Shown here one piece after another: positions 11,683 through 23,452 of a DNA stretch of 64,000 nucleotides; the stretch's first letter is position 1, and the number at the start of each line of letters is the position of its first letter. The notes under the pieces were generated by a model. The model made no database searches, had not been told where the DNA came from, and worked only from the letters and a program-made list of their open reading frames with translations. The position numbers were made by a program, and so were the translations under genes. This DNA is from Ancylostoma caninum. Taxonomy: Eukaryota; Nematoda; Chromadorea; Rhabditida; Ancylostomatidae. The DNA lies in contig JBAJFG010000437.1 in assembly GCA_037903475.1 (NCBI GenBank), positions 186,001 to 250,000 of the forward strand, given 5' to 3'.

Positions 11683-12557
11683 AAAAAGTGAACTTTATAA
11701 CCACTTCTGTGGCTCACAACTACACAAAATCTGTTATCTTTATTTATGTCTAACATGTGAATCAATGACCTACATGTTAAAGGTGACGATATGGAAGAGA
11801 ACAAGAGAATACTAGACTTGTATTATTATTATGTATTATTATTTTTCTCTTATTATTCTTTATTATTCTTGAACTCATTATCAAGCGGAGCCAAGCTAGG
11901 TAAACAACTTTTGCATCCTGAGTATCCTACCATTACATAGCTTACACAATACCCAATCATGCTTACAATTAATGGTTTGCTTCGTTGTCGTTTCATGTAT
12001 GCAAGCACAGGATTACACATTAGTCAAGGAACAACACGAGTCGGCTGAGGTTACGGTGCTTTTCTCACAGCTCTGCACCACGATTTCTGCAGGCAAACGA
12101 ATCTTCAAAAAATGAGAACGACCACCTAGTAATATCTTCCTGTCTCCGTGATTACACACTCAAATATGCAAAGCCCATCACCTTTCGAGAAATTTTCAAT
12201 AAAGTCACCGTCTTCCCGCCTGAACGCTTTTGCTGAACCAGCAAAAGTCTCAGAAGCTCCTCGGAAAATTGTTCCACGCTATGGCCCCAAAATAATGTTG
12301 AGCTACAGATCAGTGTTATCACTATCCCAAACTCATACTGTAGGAAAGTTATCACGGGGCTTCTCATTCCATTACATCTGTCCTTCTGTCTTGGCATATG
12401 ACCATAGTCACGCCTATTTATGGAATCTCTGAGCCGTTCGAGCTCCTTGAATCGCATGTGCACGTGAGTGTAACCCTAAGTATTCACTTTCAAAGGAAGC
12501 TTTTCTTTTTTTGGAAGTATCCATACCATCTCTGCAGTCTGATCTGGAAACTCGAGA

Positions 12558-12621
12558 TTGATATCAGAGATTGTATGAGAGAAGCTAGGTTGATATCAGA
12601 GATTGTATGAGAGAAGCTAGG
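12558..12621. repeat. 32-bp perfect tandem duplication
   Basis: Units 12558-12589 and 12590-12621 are identical (TTGATATCAGAGATTGTATG and the following 12 bases). The identity points to a recent slippage or duplication event in non-coding DNA. Confidence 0.85.
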
Positions 12622-14779
12622 TGCTATACTTCTCGAGGAGTATAACCGCAGTCAAAAAAAAAACTTCAAAAAAATACTACGTCGTTGGTGTTGCGTTCCT
12701 GCTGCACAGTTATCAGAGATTGTAATTCTGTGAAATATGGTTTAGTTAGCCAAGTATGAGGTTGTTAATGTACTTGTTTATCAGCTGATAATACAACATA
12801 CTTAGTTTACGGCTAACAAACCATAGTTCATAGTGATGTACCATGCCAAGGTTCAAAGACGACCGAATTTGGGAATTGTAATTGTGAACGTTCCATGTAG
12901 AGAGCTTATCCTCATTCACTAGAAACATATTGTATTTGTGCTCACTTCTTGTGAATTCGACAAGGTTTTGGAATGATAATTTTCGGCTTCTCAGGCATTC
13001 AAGCATTTGAAACGTAGGTGAATCCGCCCAGTTTCAGCCGATGCAGGCTTACGGCAAGTACTCACTAGAGAAGCAATCGTAGTTGCTGTAGGTAGGATTG
13101 GAGCAGCAAAGCTTGCTGTAAGCACGCATAAAGCAGTGCATAGGCAGGTATTCCTGCACCCTGTTTTTTCTCCATTGCCACGTGGCGCCTGCCTCCACCG
13201 AGGTGTGTATAAATAAGCCGGCAGACGGCTTTGAAAGCTTAGTATTGTCTGTTACGGAGGCTAGAGGAGCGTCAATGGGCTTGCCTAGCAAATGAGGTCT
13301 GGTTGAAACCGTGGCCCAGTGTAACGACAGGTCAGATGAGATCCGTTGGTTGCGGTCGTGTGCCAGAGCGGCGCGGATGGGAGTAACCGCCTCGTCTAAG
13401 CCGTATGGCTCGCCGCTGGCAAAGAAAGTGCATACGCGTCCAGGAAACTCATTTTAGTAAGATTTTCGTAGCCATCGGTTGCAATAAAAGATGACTTGCT
13501 TTGTTCCTGCCATCTCTGTAGCAGGATCATGGAAGGCCAAATGAGGCAATTCGCGCAGCTGACGGCGGAATAGACACACAAATTCCGCCCACTTTTGCGT
13601 TTGTCGTGCAGGTCATGCGGTGAGAAACGACTTGGGGCTGCGTTCCAAACGCCCGAATGTTTTTTACGAGAGGTCCCATATCGAAGACTGACCGTACACA
13701 ATCGATGTGTCGATATGCATTAAAATTTAAGTCGGCGAGTGTGATGCTAGAAGCTCTGGTTGTCCAGAAGTACAGTCGTAGTCTAAAGACGGCAGCATTA
13801 TGTAGCCTTATCTACCATGACATACAAGGCCAATCGCATTGCTGAGCCCAAACGCATGTGTTTGCAGCCTCGCGGCGAGCGCACGTTGTGTTCATCGAGG
13901 ATGTACATGTCGCATTGACCGGTCTTCACGGAGAATCCTCCAGCAGGGTAAAGTAGGGGTACGATAATCTAAACCTCCCCAACGTATTTTGGTACGAAGG
14001 AACGAGAAGTCAAATGGGAAGGGGAGGTACGTATGATGGTCGGATGGATTTTTACTAGGAATATCTCCCTTTGTGGAAAAGTTACACGTACATTTCCATT
14101 CTGCAGTAGTTCCAAATATCATCCAAATTACCGCCAAGATGGACAACCGCAATTACTAGGAGACCTCTTAATAATCTTATCGTTCGCGAATGTCTTTTGA
14201 AATACTAATCTCTGAGCATTTCCACTCAAACTGCACATTAAACTGCGAAACCCTGAACAAAACACCTATTTTCTCAGATAGATGTGCCATCATAACGTTT
14301 CAACGCAACATTCTTTCTACTTCCTACCTTATCGAAAGATTTTTTCAAAAAGAGAACAAGTGTGGTTCAGAAACAGCACAAAGTAAATTCAATTTATTTC
14401 GGTTTTTATAACCTGATTGTAGACGTGACTTACGAGTGGTTAGGAGCAAAAGGGGGCACGTATTTGGGAACGCTGGGTCCGGACAAAAGCTTTACCCTGT
14501 CCTCCAGAGATGGATGCGTGCGTCTTAAGCCCGGCTGAAGCACGCATCTAGTACAAGACGCTTCTTTGATTGTTATAATTTCTTCCGGAAAAAATGCTTT
14601 AGCTTTCACAGCTCAGTTGTTTCGTATTTCATACAGAATGCCTTCTCAGACTACTGGAGGGGTAAAAATAATTCCATCCGCCGTCAAATCCAGTCAAATC
14701 CAGGGTTTGAACAAGAAAACTTAGGGCAAAGTGCGAGCGGAACCGCACATTTTGATGGCCAATTGGGCTGACAGACAAA
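12622..14779. other. intergenic with MITE fragments
   Basis: No exon is supported. Fragments of the GCGTGCGTC MITE family lie at about 13868-13945 and 14506-14560. A 101-codon minus-strand open frame at 13396-13701 matches nothing I recognise. Confidence 0.45.
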
Positions 14780-17051
14780 ATGCGGGCTAACTCGTCCTTC
14801 CGTCTGGCAGGTGAGCGGAAGATCAGCAAAGTCCGTGATGATACTGTAGCACCACTTCATTTGTACCATTGTTGTTACACTGTTCTCAGCCACTCCTTTT
14901 CAGAAGCAGCTCGCTATTACTGCTGTGGTAGCTGTTGTCATTGGGGTGCTACTAGTGATTTGTGCTGAAGCACTGGAGAAGGTAGGAGTACTCTGGTTTA
15001 ATATCAATAATCGACTGAAAGACAGCACTCACGGAAATTCTCACATCTGAAGGGAGTGTGGTGTAGCCAGCCGCTAAACAATCACTACATTAAGTTGAAC
15101 ACATTGAATAGCCGCCTACTTGCGAAGGTACTGCTGGATAGAAGGGCTCCGTCGGGCTAACGCTCTTGGCCGGGCGTGCGCATGTGGTTTAGCGCAGAGG
15201 ATGAAGTGTGCTGTATGGAATGAGCACCATTTTCCAGGGTTTCGTGACGGGACCTACCAGGACCTTGTCCGCGCTTTGGACGCGCAGGAAATGCCAACAA
15301 CATCAATTCCTGTATTCTCCCCGTGTTTCACGTTACGCCCCTAGAACCCCCCGCAAAAACTCCGCGAAATCCACAACAGAGAAATTTCTGTGAGTGCTGT
15401 CTTGAAATAGACATGAGATACCAATGATCAATTCCAATAAAACAGTAAATAATAATATTTATGAAATATTCTGATAAATAGCTCCAGGAGAATACAGATG
15501 ACGAATGTCGTAGTTTATTAGTAATCAGTCATATATTAGGGTGAGTCATAAGTTTTAGGAATTTTTCAAAAGTCTGTAGCTGTTTAAACACGACAAGACA
15601 TGGTGCTTCCCGCAGACAAGTGCCACGTGGCCAAGACTTGCTGGCGGTATGATCATTTTCCTGGATCCTCCGGTCATTTTCTCACTAAAATGGAAGAAAG
15701 ACAACACGTCCGTGTGCTCATTTTGCACTTATTCGAAAGAGGATTCACTGCCGCCCAAGCTTGCAAGGAAATCAGAGCCAATGATGGGAGGTACCAAATA
15801 TCAACTTCCAACGTCTACTACTGGTATAAGAGATTTCGCTCCGGAAACCATTCGGTGGTAGATGAAATGCGACCGGGGAGGCCAACAATTTATGACACCA
15901 AGTTGGCGGCAAAGCAGATGCTGGATAACCCATGGATGCACAGCAGGAGTCTCGCAATGCATGTTGGCTGTTCGCAGTCAACTGCACTTCAACTCCTGCG
16001 CAAAATGGATCTGGTACCTAAAAAGCCCTCCGTAATACCACACGTTTTGTCCAAAGCCGACAAAAAGCGGAGAGTGGCCATTTGCCGCGACCTTCTGAAA
16101 AAAAAAACATCGCAGAGGAAGTTTCTTCCACAGAATCATAACCAGTGATGAAAAGTGGTGCTTGTACGATAACCCTGACCAATCCGTGCAGTGGGTAAAC
16201 CGTTTCGAGAAGCCCAATCCCTTCCAACGCAAGAATATTCATGGGAAGAAGAGTATGCTCACCGTTTTCTGGTGCGTCGATGGCCCTATCCTATGGAAGT
16301 TGGCTCCACAAGGGAAGTCTATTGATGCCGACTATGTCTGCCAAGAACTGGAAGAAATGGTCTTCAATGCGGAAAACTGCGGCAGAAAACGTGATGAGAT
16401 CCTGCTTCTGTGGGACAATTGCCGCCCACACTTTGCAAAGAAGACCCAACAAAAACTGGAGGAGTTGCAATTGGAAGTTCTCCCGCAACCTGCCTATAGC
16501 CCCGACCTAGCCCCCTCAGACTACCATTTGTTCAGAAGTCTCGAGCATTGGCTAAAGGGAAAACAGCTCAGAAGCGAAGACGACCTGAAGTTCGAGTTGT
16601 CCGCATTCTTTGAGTCAAAGAAGCGCTCCTTCTTCGACTACGGCATCCGCAGTCTCGCTCTTCGTTGGCAGACAGTCATCGATCATAATGGTTCTTACAT
16701 CCAATAAATGTGTGAGTTCTTGATCCGAAACAAATTAATTTTAAAAATTCCTAAAACTTATGACTCACCCTAGTACTTTTGAATTCTGAGCAGTTACGTA
16801 GTGCACACTCAATTACTGGTTAAAATGTTTGAGACGGTGTACAGTTTTATAGGTCAGAACTCCTACAGGTGCCAATTTAGGCGCTGTTTCAGATGCGAGC
16901 TCGATCCCAACAGAACGAAGCACTTGAAGTAAGGGATCGAATGATCATACCTCCACGCTGCGATGCGAAATCCAAAGACATGGGGCTCACACAAGTGCAA
17001 CATTGGAAGGACTACTTCTACAGAGATGAACCATTCGTTCCAACACCGTGA
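14780..17051 (+). CDS. small single-pass membrane protein
   Basis: Three exons join in phase: 14780-14810, 14890-14981 and 16893-17051 (stop TGA), giving 93 residues. The start AAAATG has a good nematode context and follows a CTGACAG acceptor. Residues about 16-37 form one transmembrane helix (LAITAVVAVVIGVLLVICAE). The tail is charged and hydrophilic, with the segment MIIPPRCDAKSKDMG and the end RDEPFVPTP. The cues are the donors CAG|GTGAGC and AAG|GTAGGA, the acceptors TTCTCAG and TGTTTCAG, and codon continuity through the helix. An inner acceptor (TTTTCAG at 14903) would break the phase with exon 1. The second intron (1911 bp) contains a complete mariner element. I do not recognise the family; an organelle or ER membrane location is possible but unproven. 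Confidence 0.72.
15539..16770 (+). mobile_element. mariner element with intact ends
   Basis: The element is 1232 bp, bounded by inverted repeats of about 30 bp (GGGTGAGTCATAAGTTTTAG at the left, its reverse complement at the right) and flanked by TA at 15537-15538 and 16771-16772. It lies wholly inside the last intron of the small membrane-protein gene, in the same orientation. Its length and single transposase frame fit the mariner family. Confidence 0.93.
15600..16707 (+). pseudogene. mariner transposase, frameshifted
   Basis: The first frame (15600-16148) holds the N-terminal DNA-binding helix-turn-helix region, including the WYKRFRSG and RPGRP blocks. The catalytic part follows in another frame to 16707. 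The switch lies at an A10 run (16098-16107), where one extra A, or loss of two, moves the frame. Catalytic blocks are TSDEKW, LLWDNCRPH and YSPDLAPSDYHLF. The last two aspartates are separated by 34 residues, the mariner DD34D signature, so all three are still encoded. The homopolymer could also be an assembly error, in which case the gene may be intact. Translation could start at 15600 or at the internal Met that opens MEERQHVRV. Confidence 0.9.
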
Positions 17052-18473
17052 AAGACAGTTCATTTTTTCTTTTTGTCTCAGATTGTGGTGTATGCTTCAC
17101 AGTTTAAAAATATATCATATTAATGGATTCAATACATGGCTTCAACGTTACAATTGTGCAGAGTTCTTGAAATCTTGATAACTAGAAGTCTGGATATCCT
17201 AGACTCCTAGACGTTTCTTAAAGTTCGTGTCAACGAAAACGAACAAAGACATTGAACGATTGTTTGGGCACTGCACTCCTTCAAGTGAAAGGCGTCTCGT
17301 TTTGCGTATTGGAGTTACTAACGGATCCTAGACCTCCTCGCCACGGTGATTCCCGTAATTCACATCAACAGTTAAAATGGCGATGAAGACCCAGTTTTCT
17401 AAAGGGTCTAAAGTGCAGATTTCGTGGATCAATTGGGCGGAGCGGTCCATCTGTCTCATTTACCGTCTTCGTGGTCATACTTCTTAACAGTGTAAAACTT
17501 TTTGGAGGTGCTTGTACAATAACATCTACTGATGAATGAATTGCTCAGTTCCGATCAACTTCCGATTTTTAGAAAAAATTTGGAAGGTGACAGGTCAAAA
17601 TTGTGGAATTTTCTTTTGCATATTATGCAATATCTTGGACAAAGGATATCGCCGACTGAATTGCATCGAACTGTAATGCTCACAGTCATCGAAGATATCC
17701 TCGAACTTGTGGAACTGAACCAAAAGTGAGGATGCCAATCAATCCTTCTATCAATTTCCAAATTTGGACCAGGATGCCCTTCAAGTCACCGCCTTTCCGT
17801 GGACCAACCATCCCCTAGAGGGCAAAAAGGCCAAAACGTTCGACGGTACCGAAATTTGGATGGGTCACCATCTTGACCCACAAGGCCCACAGCGAGTTCT
17901 TCACGGAGGGCATTTGTTGCCTGTGTGTAAGGTGGAGATCATTCATCAAGAAAAAGTACTTCCTGAATTGGATCAATTGAAGATTGTTTAAACGAAAATT
18001 TCTGCCTAGGATTCCCCCCCCCCCCTCCCACTCACTGGAGGAGCATAGATAGACATCTTTCCGAGTATTCTCTTTGCTATATTCATAAAGGTTTTGCCGT
18101 ATTACCTACTCCAAGCTGCTTCTTCATAGCTGCACACTCAAGGATTCCAAATGTTCTGGATTGTCCCAAAACCAAACACCGATACTGTGACGAAAAAAGT
18201 TCTCGAACCGTTCAAAGCCTTAACTACCTCACCATAGCTGCCGGTCAAATTTCACCTCTGACTGTGAGCACACGGTCCAACTATCATCGAATTTTTGGGC
18301 ATCATGTAGGCGTCATCTACCGGAGATACTTTGTAAAGTAAACGGTTGGCAAACTTGACATTCAAAGATGACAATCTGCGGTCCCAGTGCTAAGCGAGCA
18401 TTAATGAGAGATTCTTTCGCGGGTCAATGGCCTTAGCTAATTATATTTGAGAGTTATAATTTCGCGAAGTTAG
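17052..18473. other. intergenic, nothing assigned
   Basis: Open frames at 17532-17729 (+) and 17764-17991 (+) could not be linked to a family or to splice signals. A C-tract lies at about 18015-18028. An ATG-less frame of about 110 codons runs from there to 18330, a length expected by chance several times in this window. Confidence 0.4.
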
Positions 18474-19040
18474 GAAAATACAATTGAAACAAACTTTCTT
18501 GGACCGGATTTTCTACCAATAGAATATTCACACAGGTATTACATGCGATCACATCTAGGAGTTTCTGCTCCGTTACACTTCGTTAGAACTTCACCTAAAT
18601 CGAGCTATCGCAATGAACAACTCAAACAAAAAAGACAAGAAGCAATGAAACCTTTCAAACATGAGAAACATGAGGTATTACATGAAGCTACAGCGTATTT
18701 TCGAGGTAAAGTCAACACGTGAGCGAGAATGGAACGCCGTAGCTCCCTGGAACCAGTTATACCTTTCCACGTGGAGCCGAGGATGGTCAATCTACAATCC
18801 ATTCTCTGTTTCAGCTGTGCTCCATTAGGAATGAACACCATTCAGTACGATTACTGGTACATCTTGCATCGTAAAACGACAGAAGTGAGGTACAAAAACA
18901 ATATGGAGTTTGTGGTAATCCTCTCCTTCTCTAACCACCGTGCACTCATTTTCAGCGAAGAACCCATGGTCACAAGCACGGATATGTATACTCTTTTGCG
19001 AACCAGGCAGTGCAGATCAGAATGCTTGCAACTTTTATAA
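18474..19040 (+). other. candidate exons or dead gene, unidentified
   Basis: A frame open from 18474 to a TGA at 18720-18722 continues open in the same frame to 19040. A GTAAAG donor (18700s) and a CCAG acceptor about 50 bases on could remove the stop. The residues around it (YRNEQLKQKRQEAMKPFKHE; later YDYWYILHRKTTEVRY) look protein-like, but I recognise no family. Either a small unannotated gene, a decayed element or chance is possible. Confidence 0.25.
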
Positions 19041-19097
19041 TGAAGTTTGGCAGACACGTAAAAGAAAACGTATTTCCTCCTTTTGGGTCTCAAACTG

Positions 19098-19200
19098 TCT
19101 TCGAATATCGAGCATACGTAGGCTTCGAATATTCAAATATATTCGAATACTGCAATCTGTCGAATATTCGAATTCGAATGCATTTGAATACGACACGTTT
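19098..19200. repeat. TCGAATATTCGAAT-type repeat
   Basis: Dense TTCGAATAT words, the same texture as at 2449-2700 and 47215-47390. It extends the upstream open frame artificially. Confidence 0.6.
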
Positions 19201-19204
19201 CGTA

Positions 19205-21501
19205 AATAGAAGGTACTGCTGATACTGTATCCTATATTCGTTGATGGAAATGGTCAGTTTACAATTTTAAAATCAACAAGGTTTTAAGGGAAAGAAGCCC
19301 ATTATGCGACAAAACTACGTCATCATTCTTCGTGTGGAGCCCTTTGGTGATTCACATCCGTATAGAGAATCGTGATGTACGTTTACAACTCGCGTTTGCT
19401 CTTTTTCCCAGTTTTCTCACTGGTTACCGGCTTTTTCCCAAAATTCGAAAATGTCAATGGGTAGCTATTGAAAAACTAGTTGCACTTAGGGAAACTGTTC
19501 AGCAAGTTAATACATGTTGAAGTGAGTGCTATCTACAGTGTAGGAGAATGGAAAATGACCTGGCTATTAGACTTTAAGTAACTTTAACTGTTCGGGGTTT
19601 TGAAGCATACAGTAGGTTCCTCACATTCTCCCACTTGTAGAAGTCTAGGGAATTGAATCGAGAGATCTGGATGGGTTTTCCACACTCCCTCGTCGGCCAA
19701 TCCGTGTTTGTTTAAATATCTGTTGACGTCTGGAACAGTTATTAATGTTCCAGACGCCAAATGCAAAAATCCTAGGCAACCCCACAGGGACCAGCTGTAT
19801 ATGAGCTCCGAAAATTTTCTCCTTGTTATTACTTGGTTGAACAATAAGTTCGCGCGGCTTAACTGAGCACTCAGTGTATTTTCACGAAGTGGACTAGTTG
19901 AACTCAGGGTTTTCTGAAAGTTCTTATCCACAACACTTGTCTTCACATTTAGAGCAAGTCCTTGCGAAAATTCGTCTCATAACTCTATGAACTGTGCCAC
20001 AGAACAAGGTGCATCCTCCAGCCAAAAATCGACCTCTCTGGTGCAGACATCCACTTCTACGCTTTCCCTTCAACAATAGCGACTTCCACTTAGACGCTGT
20101 TAACATCCCCAGCAGCTTGATCTACATTTGTTCTTTTATTGTAGTGGAACAAAAGGTCAGATTTAATGCGACAGAAAATGAGAAGTAGTTAGAAATGGGA
20201 AAATTGGTCATAATAATCGTAAAGAGCAAAACAATAGCTACAAGATGACCTATGACAGGCTGCCGGAATCAGTTCAAATAATCGTAAAGATTGAGTACGA
20301 ATTTATTGTCCAACCCAACATTTTTGTTGGAATTATCCAAGTTCAAATAGTGCAAAAATTATTTTGAGGCACCATGTATTCTATTCTGTCGTAAGGGTTC
20401 TTTTCCATGCTAACTTTACAAGATCTATATGCAAATTAATTAAAATTTAACCTGTAATTATATAGACCATTATTTAAACTTAAAATTATCATTAGAACAA
20501 AATAAAGTATAAATTTTAACAAGCATGGCCGGCTATTCTGGAAGAAGTATTATACAAATCATTAATTACCCTACGAGTCAGAATGTCAAAGAAGTAGCTG
20601 AATCAGGATGACCACTACTATAAGTATTTTTACACCACTTTTTCGAAAAGCAGGCAATTTCTCATGCTCTCCCAACTCTTCTTATTTCCTGTCCATTTTC
20701 CTTTCTCTCCCATGTAGCCAAACATCAAAATGGTGAAAGGGCGCGGTGACCCCACTATCAACACTAATTCTACCGTAACCATTCAATTATCCAGCTTATT
20801 TATTGGGTGCACGCGCCGCTTAGCCGAATTCGCATAAACAACGGATTTTTGACTATGCCTTGATGCAGGAAGTGAGTAATCCATCCGGTTTTAGTTCACT
20901 GGGAGAGTAAGCTGTGGTGATTTGAAAAATATCAGTGGATTTCATGGTGCTCAGTGATCATCGAGCTGTGTGAACTATGAATAGGACACAACACATAGAA
21001 GCTATGAACAGGGGTGTCAAAAATAGAGAGAGGGGGGCGGGGAGAGAGAAAGAAAAACGGGGCTGAAGAACTGGGAAGTGGCAAAAACTTGTGAATATTC
21101 ATAGTAACAGTTAATAACAAAAAAAGAGAGAAACCTTCACGTTCACATACAGGATGTCCCAACAAAATATGTGGACCCTGACAGTGACTGAGAAATCTTC
21201 ATTGGAATTAGGATAGGTTGTTTAAAAAAATGCGTGACTCATCATCACACGCACAGCGCTGAATGATGGTTCTGATCCAAGTACTACTAAGAGCAGATAG
21301 ATGTCTCATGGAACATCTTTTCGAGGAAATTTCCCTCTCAAGGATTGCTTCGGGATAGCTTCAAAATTCTCTGCGAGGAACGACGAAGGGCACTACACAA
21401 GATCTCAAGAAAAGCTCTTCAGGGAGAAGTCGTGGATTATTCGAATTGCTTCATACATGTGTTATGTACCACATACATTAGTCGCCAAACTGACGCCGCA
21501 T
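19205..21501. other. intergenic, nothing assigned
   Basis: Two overlapping minus-strand frames (19584-19946, 120 codons, and 19924-20106) are offset by one base and could be one frameshifted relic. They show no motif I can name. The rest is AT-rich spacer. Confidence 0.4.
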
Positions 21502-21560
21502 CACATTTCGTGGATAATATCCAGACTGTTTCACAGTCTGGATATTATCCACGAAATGTG
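21502..21560. repeat. perfect 27-bp hairpin
   Basis: Arms 21502-21528 and 21534-21560 are exact reverse complements around a five-base loop (TTTCA). Such a stem would fold very stably in RNA or extrude as a cruciform. No known element ends or TA duplications flank it. Confidence 0.9.
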
Positions 21561-22310
21561 TTCTCTTCCTCAGTAGCAAATAAATGCTTAAATTTTCGCT
21601 CAAATATTGACATAGCTTCTAGAAATATCTTTGCGTGTTTTGCCTTGCCATAAGTGGATGCTTTGGTGACTCATGTTATCTGGAAAATGCATAAGTTGCG
21701 TTGGAGAATCCTGTGTTCATCGTTTTCTTTTTTATTTTGGTGACTCATGATCAAGCTTTGGCGTACAGTCATTCTAGAAACTGAGCAGGTGACAAGGCTA
21801 GCGAGTTCCGATGGTCATTTAGGCGATCACTGATCAGTTCTCGGATCCTATTTGGGAAGGATGAACAGTGGAGATCTCGGTACATCTACCTTGGATCCAT
21901 CTCCTTGGAGATCCTTCACAATTCTCGCTCGGTGCTCCGTCTTTTTCTCAAGGAAAAGAAGGCGAAGCTGAATCAGTAATCCGCATCGCTTGGAGGCAAT
22001 GACCAATAACTGCTCCATTTTTGGTTTTTTAAAGTATTTTTTTTGTTGTGAGCTCTTTTTTTCTATTTTGCTTAAGCACCTACGTATATCAACAAATTTC
22101 ACATACCGTGTAAAGTGTCTTTTCACATGCGTTGAACGATTTCTGCTCCGAGCACTTCATTTTGCTTCTTTTTGATGCTTTCCTTGTACATTATGAACCT
22201 GGTAGTTTCCATAGTTTTGCCCTCTCTTTCTTTCCTTTCTGCGCCATCTCCTTCTCCTTTTTCTTAGCACACCTTTTGAAGGCTATTATTGTTCTCCTAG
22301 GTGTTTCTGT
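21561..22310. other. intergenic, nothing assigned
   Basis: Pyrimidine-rich and AT-rich tracts without a supported gene. Confidence 0.45.
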
Positions 22311-22312
22311 TA

Positions 22313-23450
22313 GGTTGTGTACAAATTAATTGCGTTTTTTTTGACGCGTAACTTTAAACGTTTACAACTCGGCTCAAACGGAAGTTTATTAGACAAAATA
22401 AGAATCATTAGAATCCATGCATTTTTTCCAACGTTTCACAAGATCATAAATTCCCTTGCGGTAGAAGTCCGAACTTCTGGAGGCTATGAACTCGTTAACT
22501 TCTGCAGCGTTTTTCTTGAAACATGAGGTCTGGCATTATCGTGGAGAAGAATTGGACCTTTTCTGTTCACCACTGCTGGGTTCGCATGTGCCAGATTCTC
22601 ATGCATTTTGTCTATTTGGTGGCAGTAGTTGTCCGCATTGATGGTTTCATCTGGTTTCAGGAACTCGTTATGTAAAATTCCTGCGCAATTCCACCAAACT
22701 GTGACCATAGTCTTCTTTTGGTGCAACTTCTGCTTCGGAAAAAGTTTTGGGGGCTCATCTTTGTCCAACCACTGCGAAGAACGTTTCCGATTATTGTAAA
22801 GAATCCAATTCTCGTCGCAGGTTACGACTCGATCAAGGAAAGGCTCGTTTTTATTCCGTAAAAGCAGCTCCGATGAGATCTGATAACGCCTGAGCATCTG
22901 TTCAGCGTCCAATTCATGTGGCACCCCGATCCATTTTCTTCACTTTTCCGATTTTTTCCAAACGCTTGGCGACGGTGGAAAATGATACTTGAAGATCTTC
23001 CGCTATCTCACGAACAGTTTTTTGTGGATCCGACTCCACCACAGACCTCAGGACGTTGTCGTCAAGTTCACGGATGCGACCTCGACCCTGGTTCATCTTC
23101 AAGGCTCATGTTTCTGATCGGAATTTTTGGAACCAGAGTTGAGTGGTGCGAATTGAAACGACATCTGGTCCCCATGCTTTCACGATATTTTCGTGAGCCT
23201 CCACTGCTTTCCGTCCAAGCTTGAACTCATGAAGCAAAATGATACGAATTTGTACCTTGGAGAGCGTCTTGAATAACGGGCGGAACCAAACCAAGAGTGA
23301 GCTTCGAAACAAATGAACATCACGAAATGAATGAGCGAAAAATAAGCTTCTAAATGGTATACAACATTGGGAACGTTACATGAACAATACATGAAAACCA
23401 GTAGGTCAAAAACTGGTTCGCAAAAAAACGCAATTAATTTTTACACAACC
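22313..23450 (-). mobile_element. second mariner element, decayed
   Basis: The ends GGTTGTGTACAAATTAATTG (left) and the reverse complement of GGTTGTGTAAAAATTAATTG (right) form inverted repeats. They are flanked by TA at 22311-22312 and 23451-23452. At 1138 bp it is shorter than the usual 1.25-1.3 kb. The termini resemble the subfamily to which human Hsmar1 belongs; that is recognised by motif only. Confidence 0.88.
22389..23312 (-). pseudogene. mariner transposase, frameshifted and internally deleted
   Basis: Reading right to left, an N-terminal block (KVQIRIILLHEFKLGRKAVE, WFQKFRS) precedes a second helix-turn-helix block (KTVREIAEDLQVSFSTVAKR) in another frame. Then come the catalytic blocks VVTCDENWILY and ILLHDNARPHV in a third segment. 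Directly after the second aspartate block the sequence jumps to the C-terminal end (SSDFYRKGIYDLVKRWKKCM, stop at 22389-22391). The SPDLSPTDYHFF-type block with the third catalytic aspartate is therefore missing. The protein cannot be active. Confidence 0.88.
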
Positions 23451-23452
23451 TA

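Noticed and set aside
13396..13701. 101-codon minus-strand open frame
   Set aside because: No recognisable domain, no splice context, and such lengths are common by chance here; possibly part of an unidentified repeat.
19584..20106. Two overlapping minus-strand frames of 120 and 60 codons
   Set aside because: Could be a frameshifted relic, but I found no motif or element ends to support a call.
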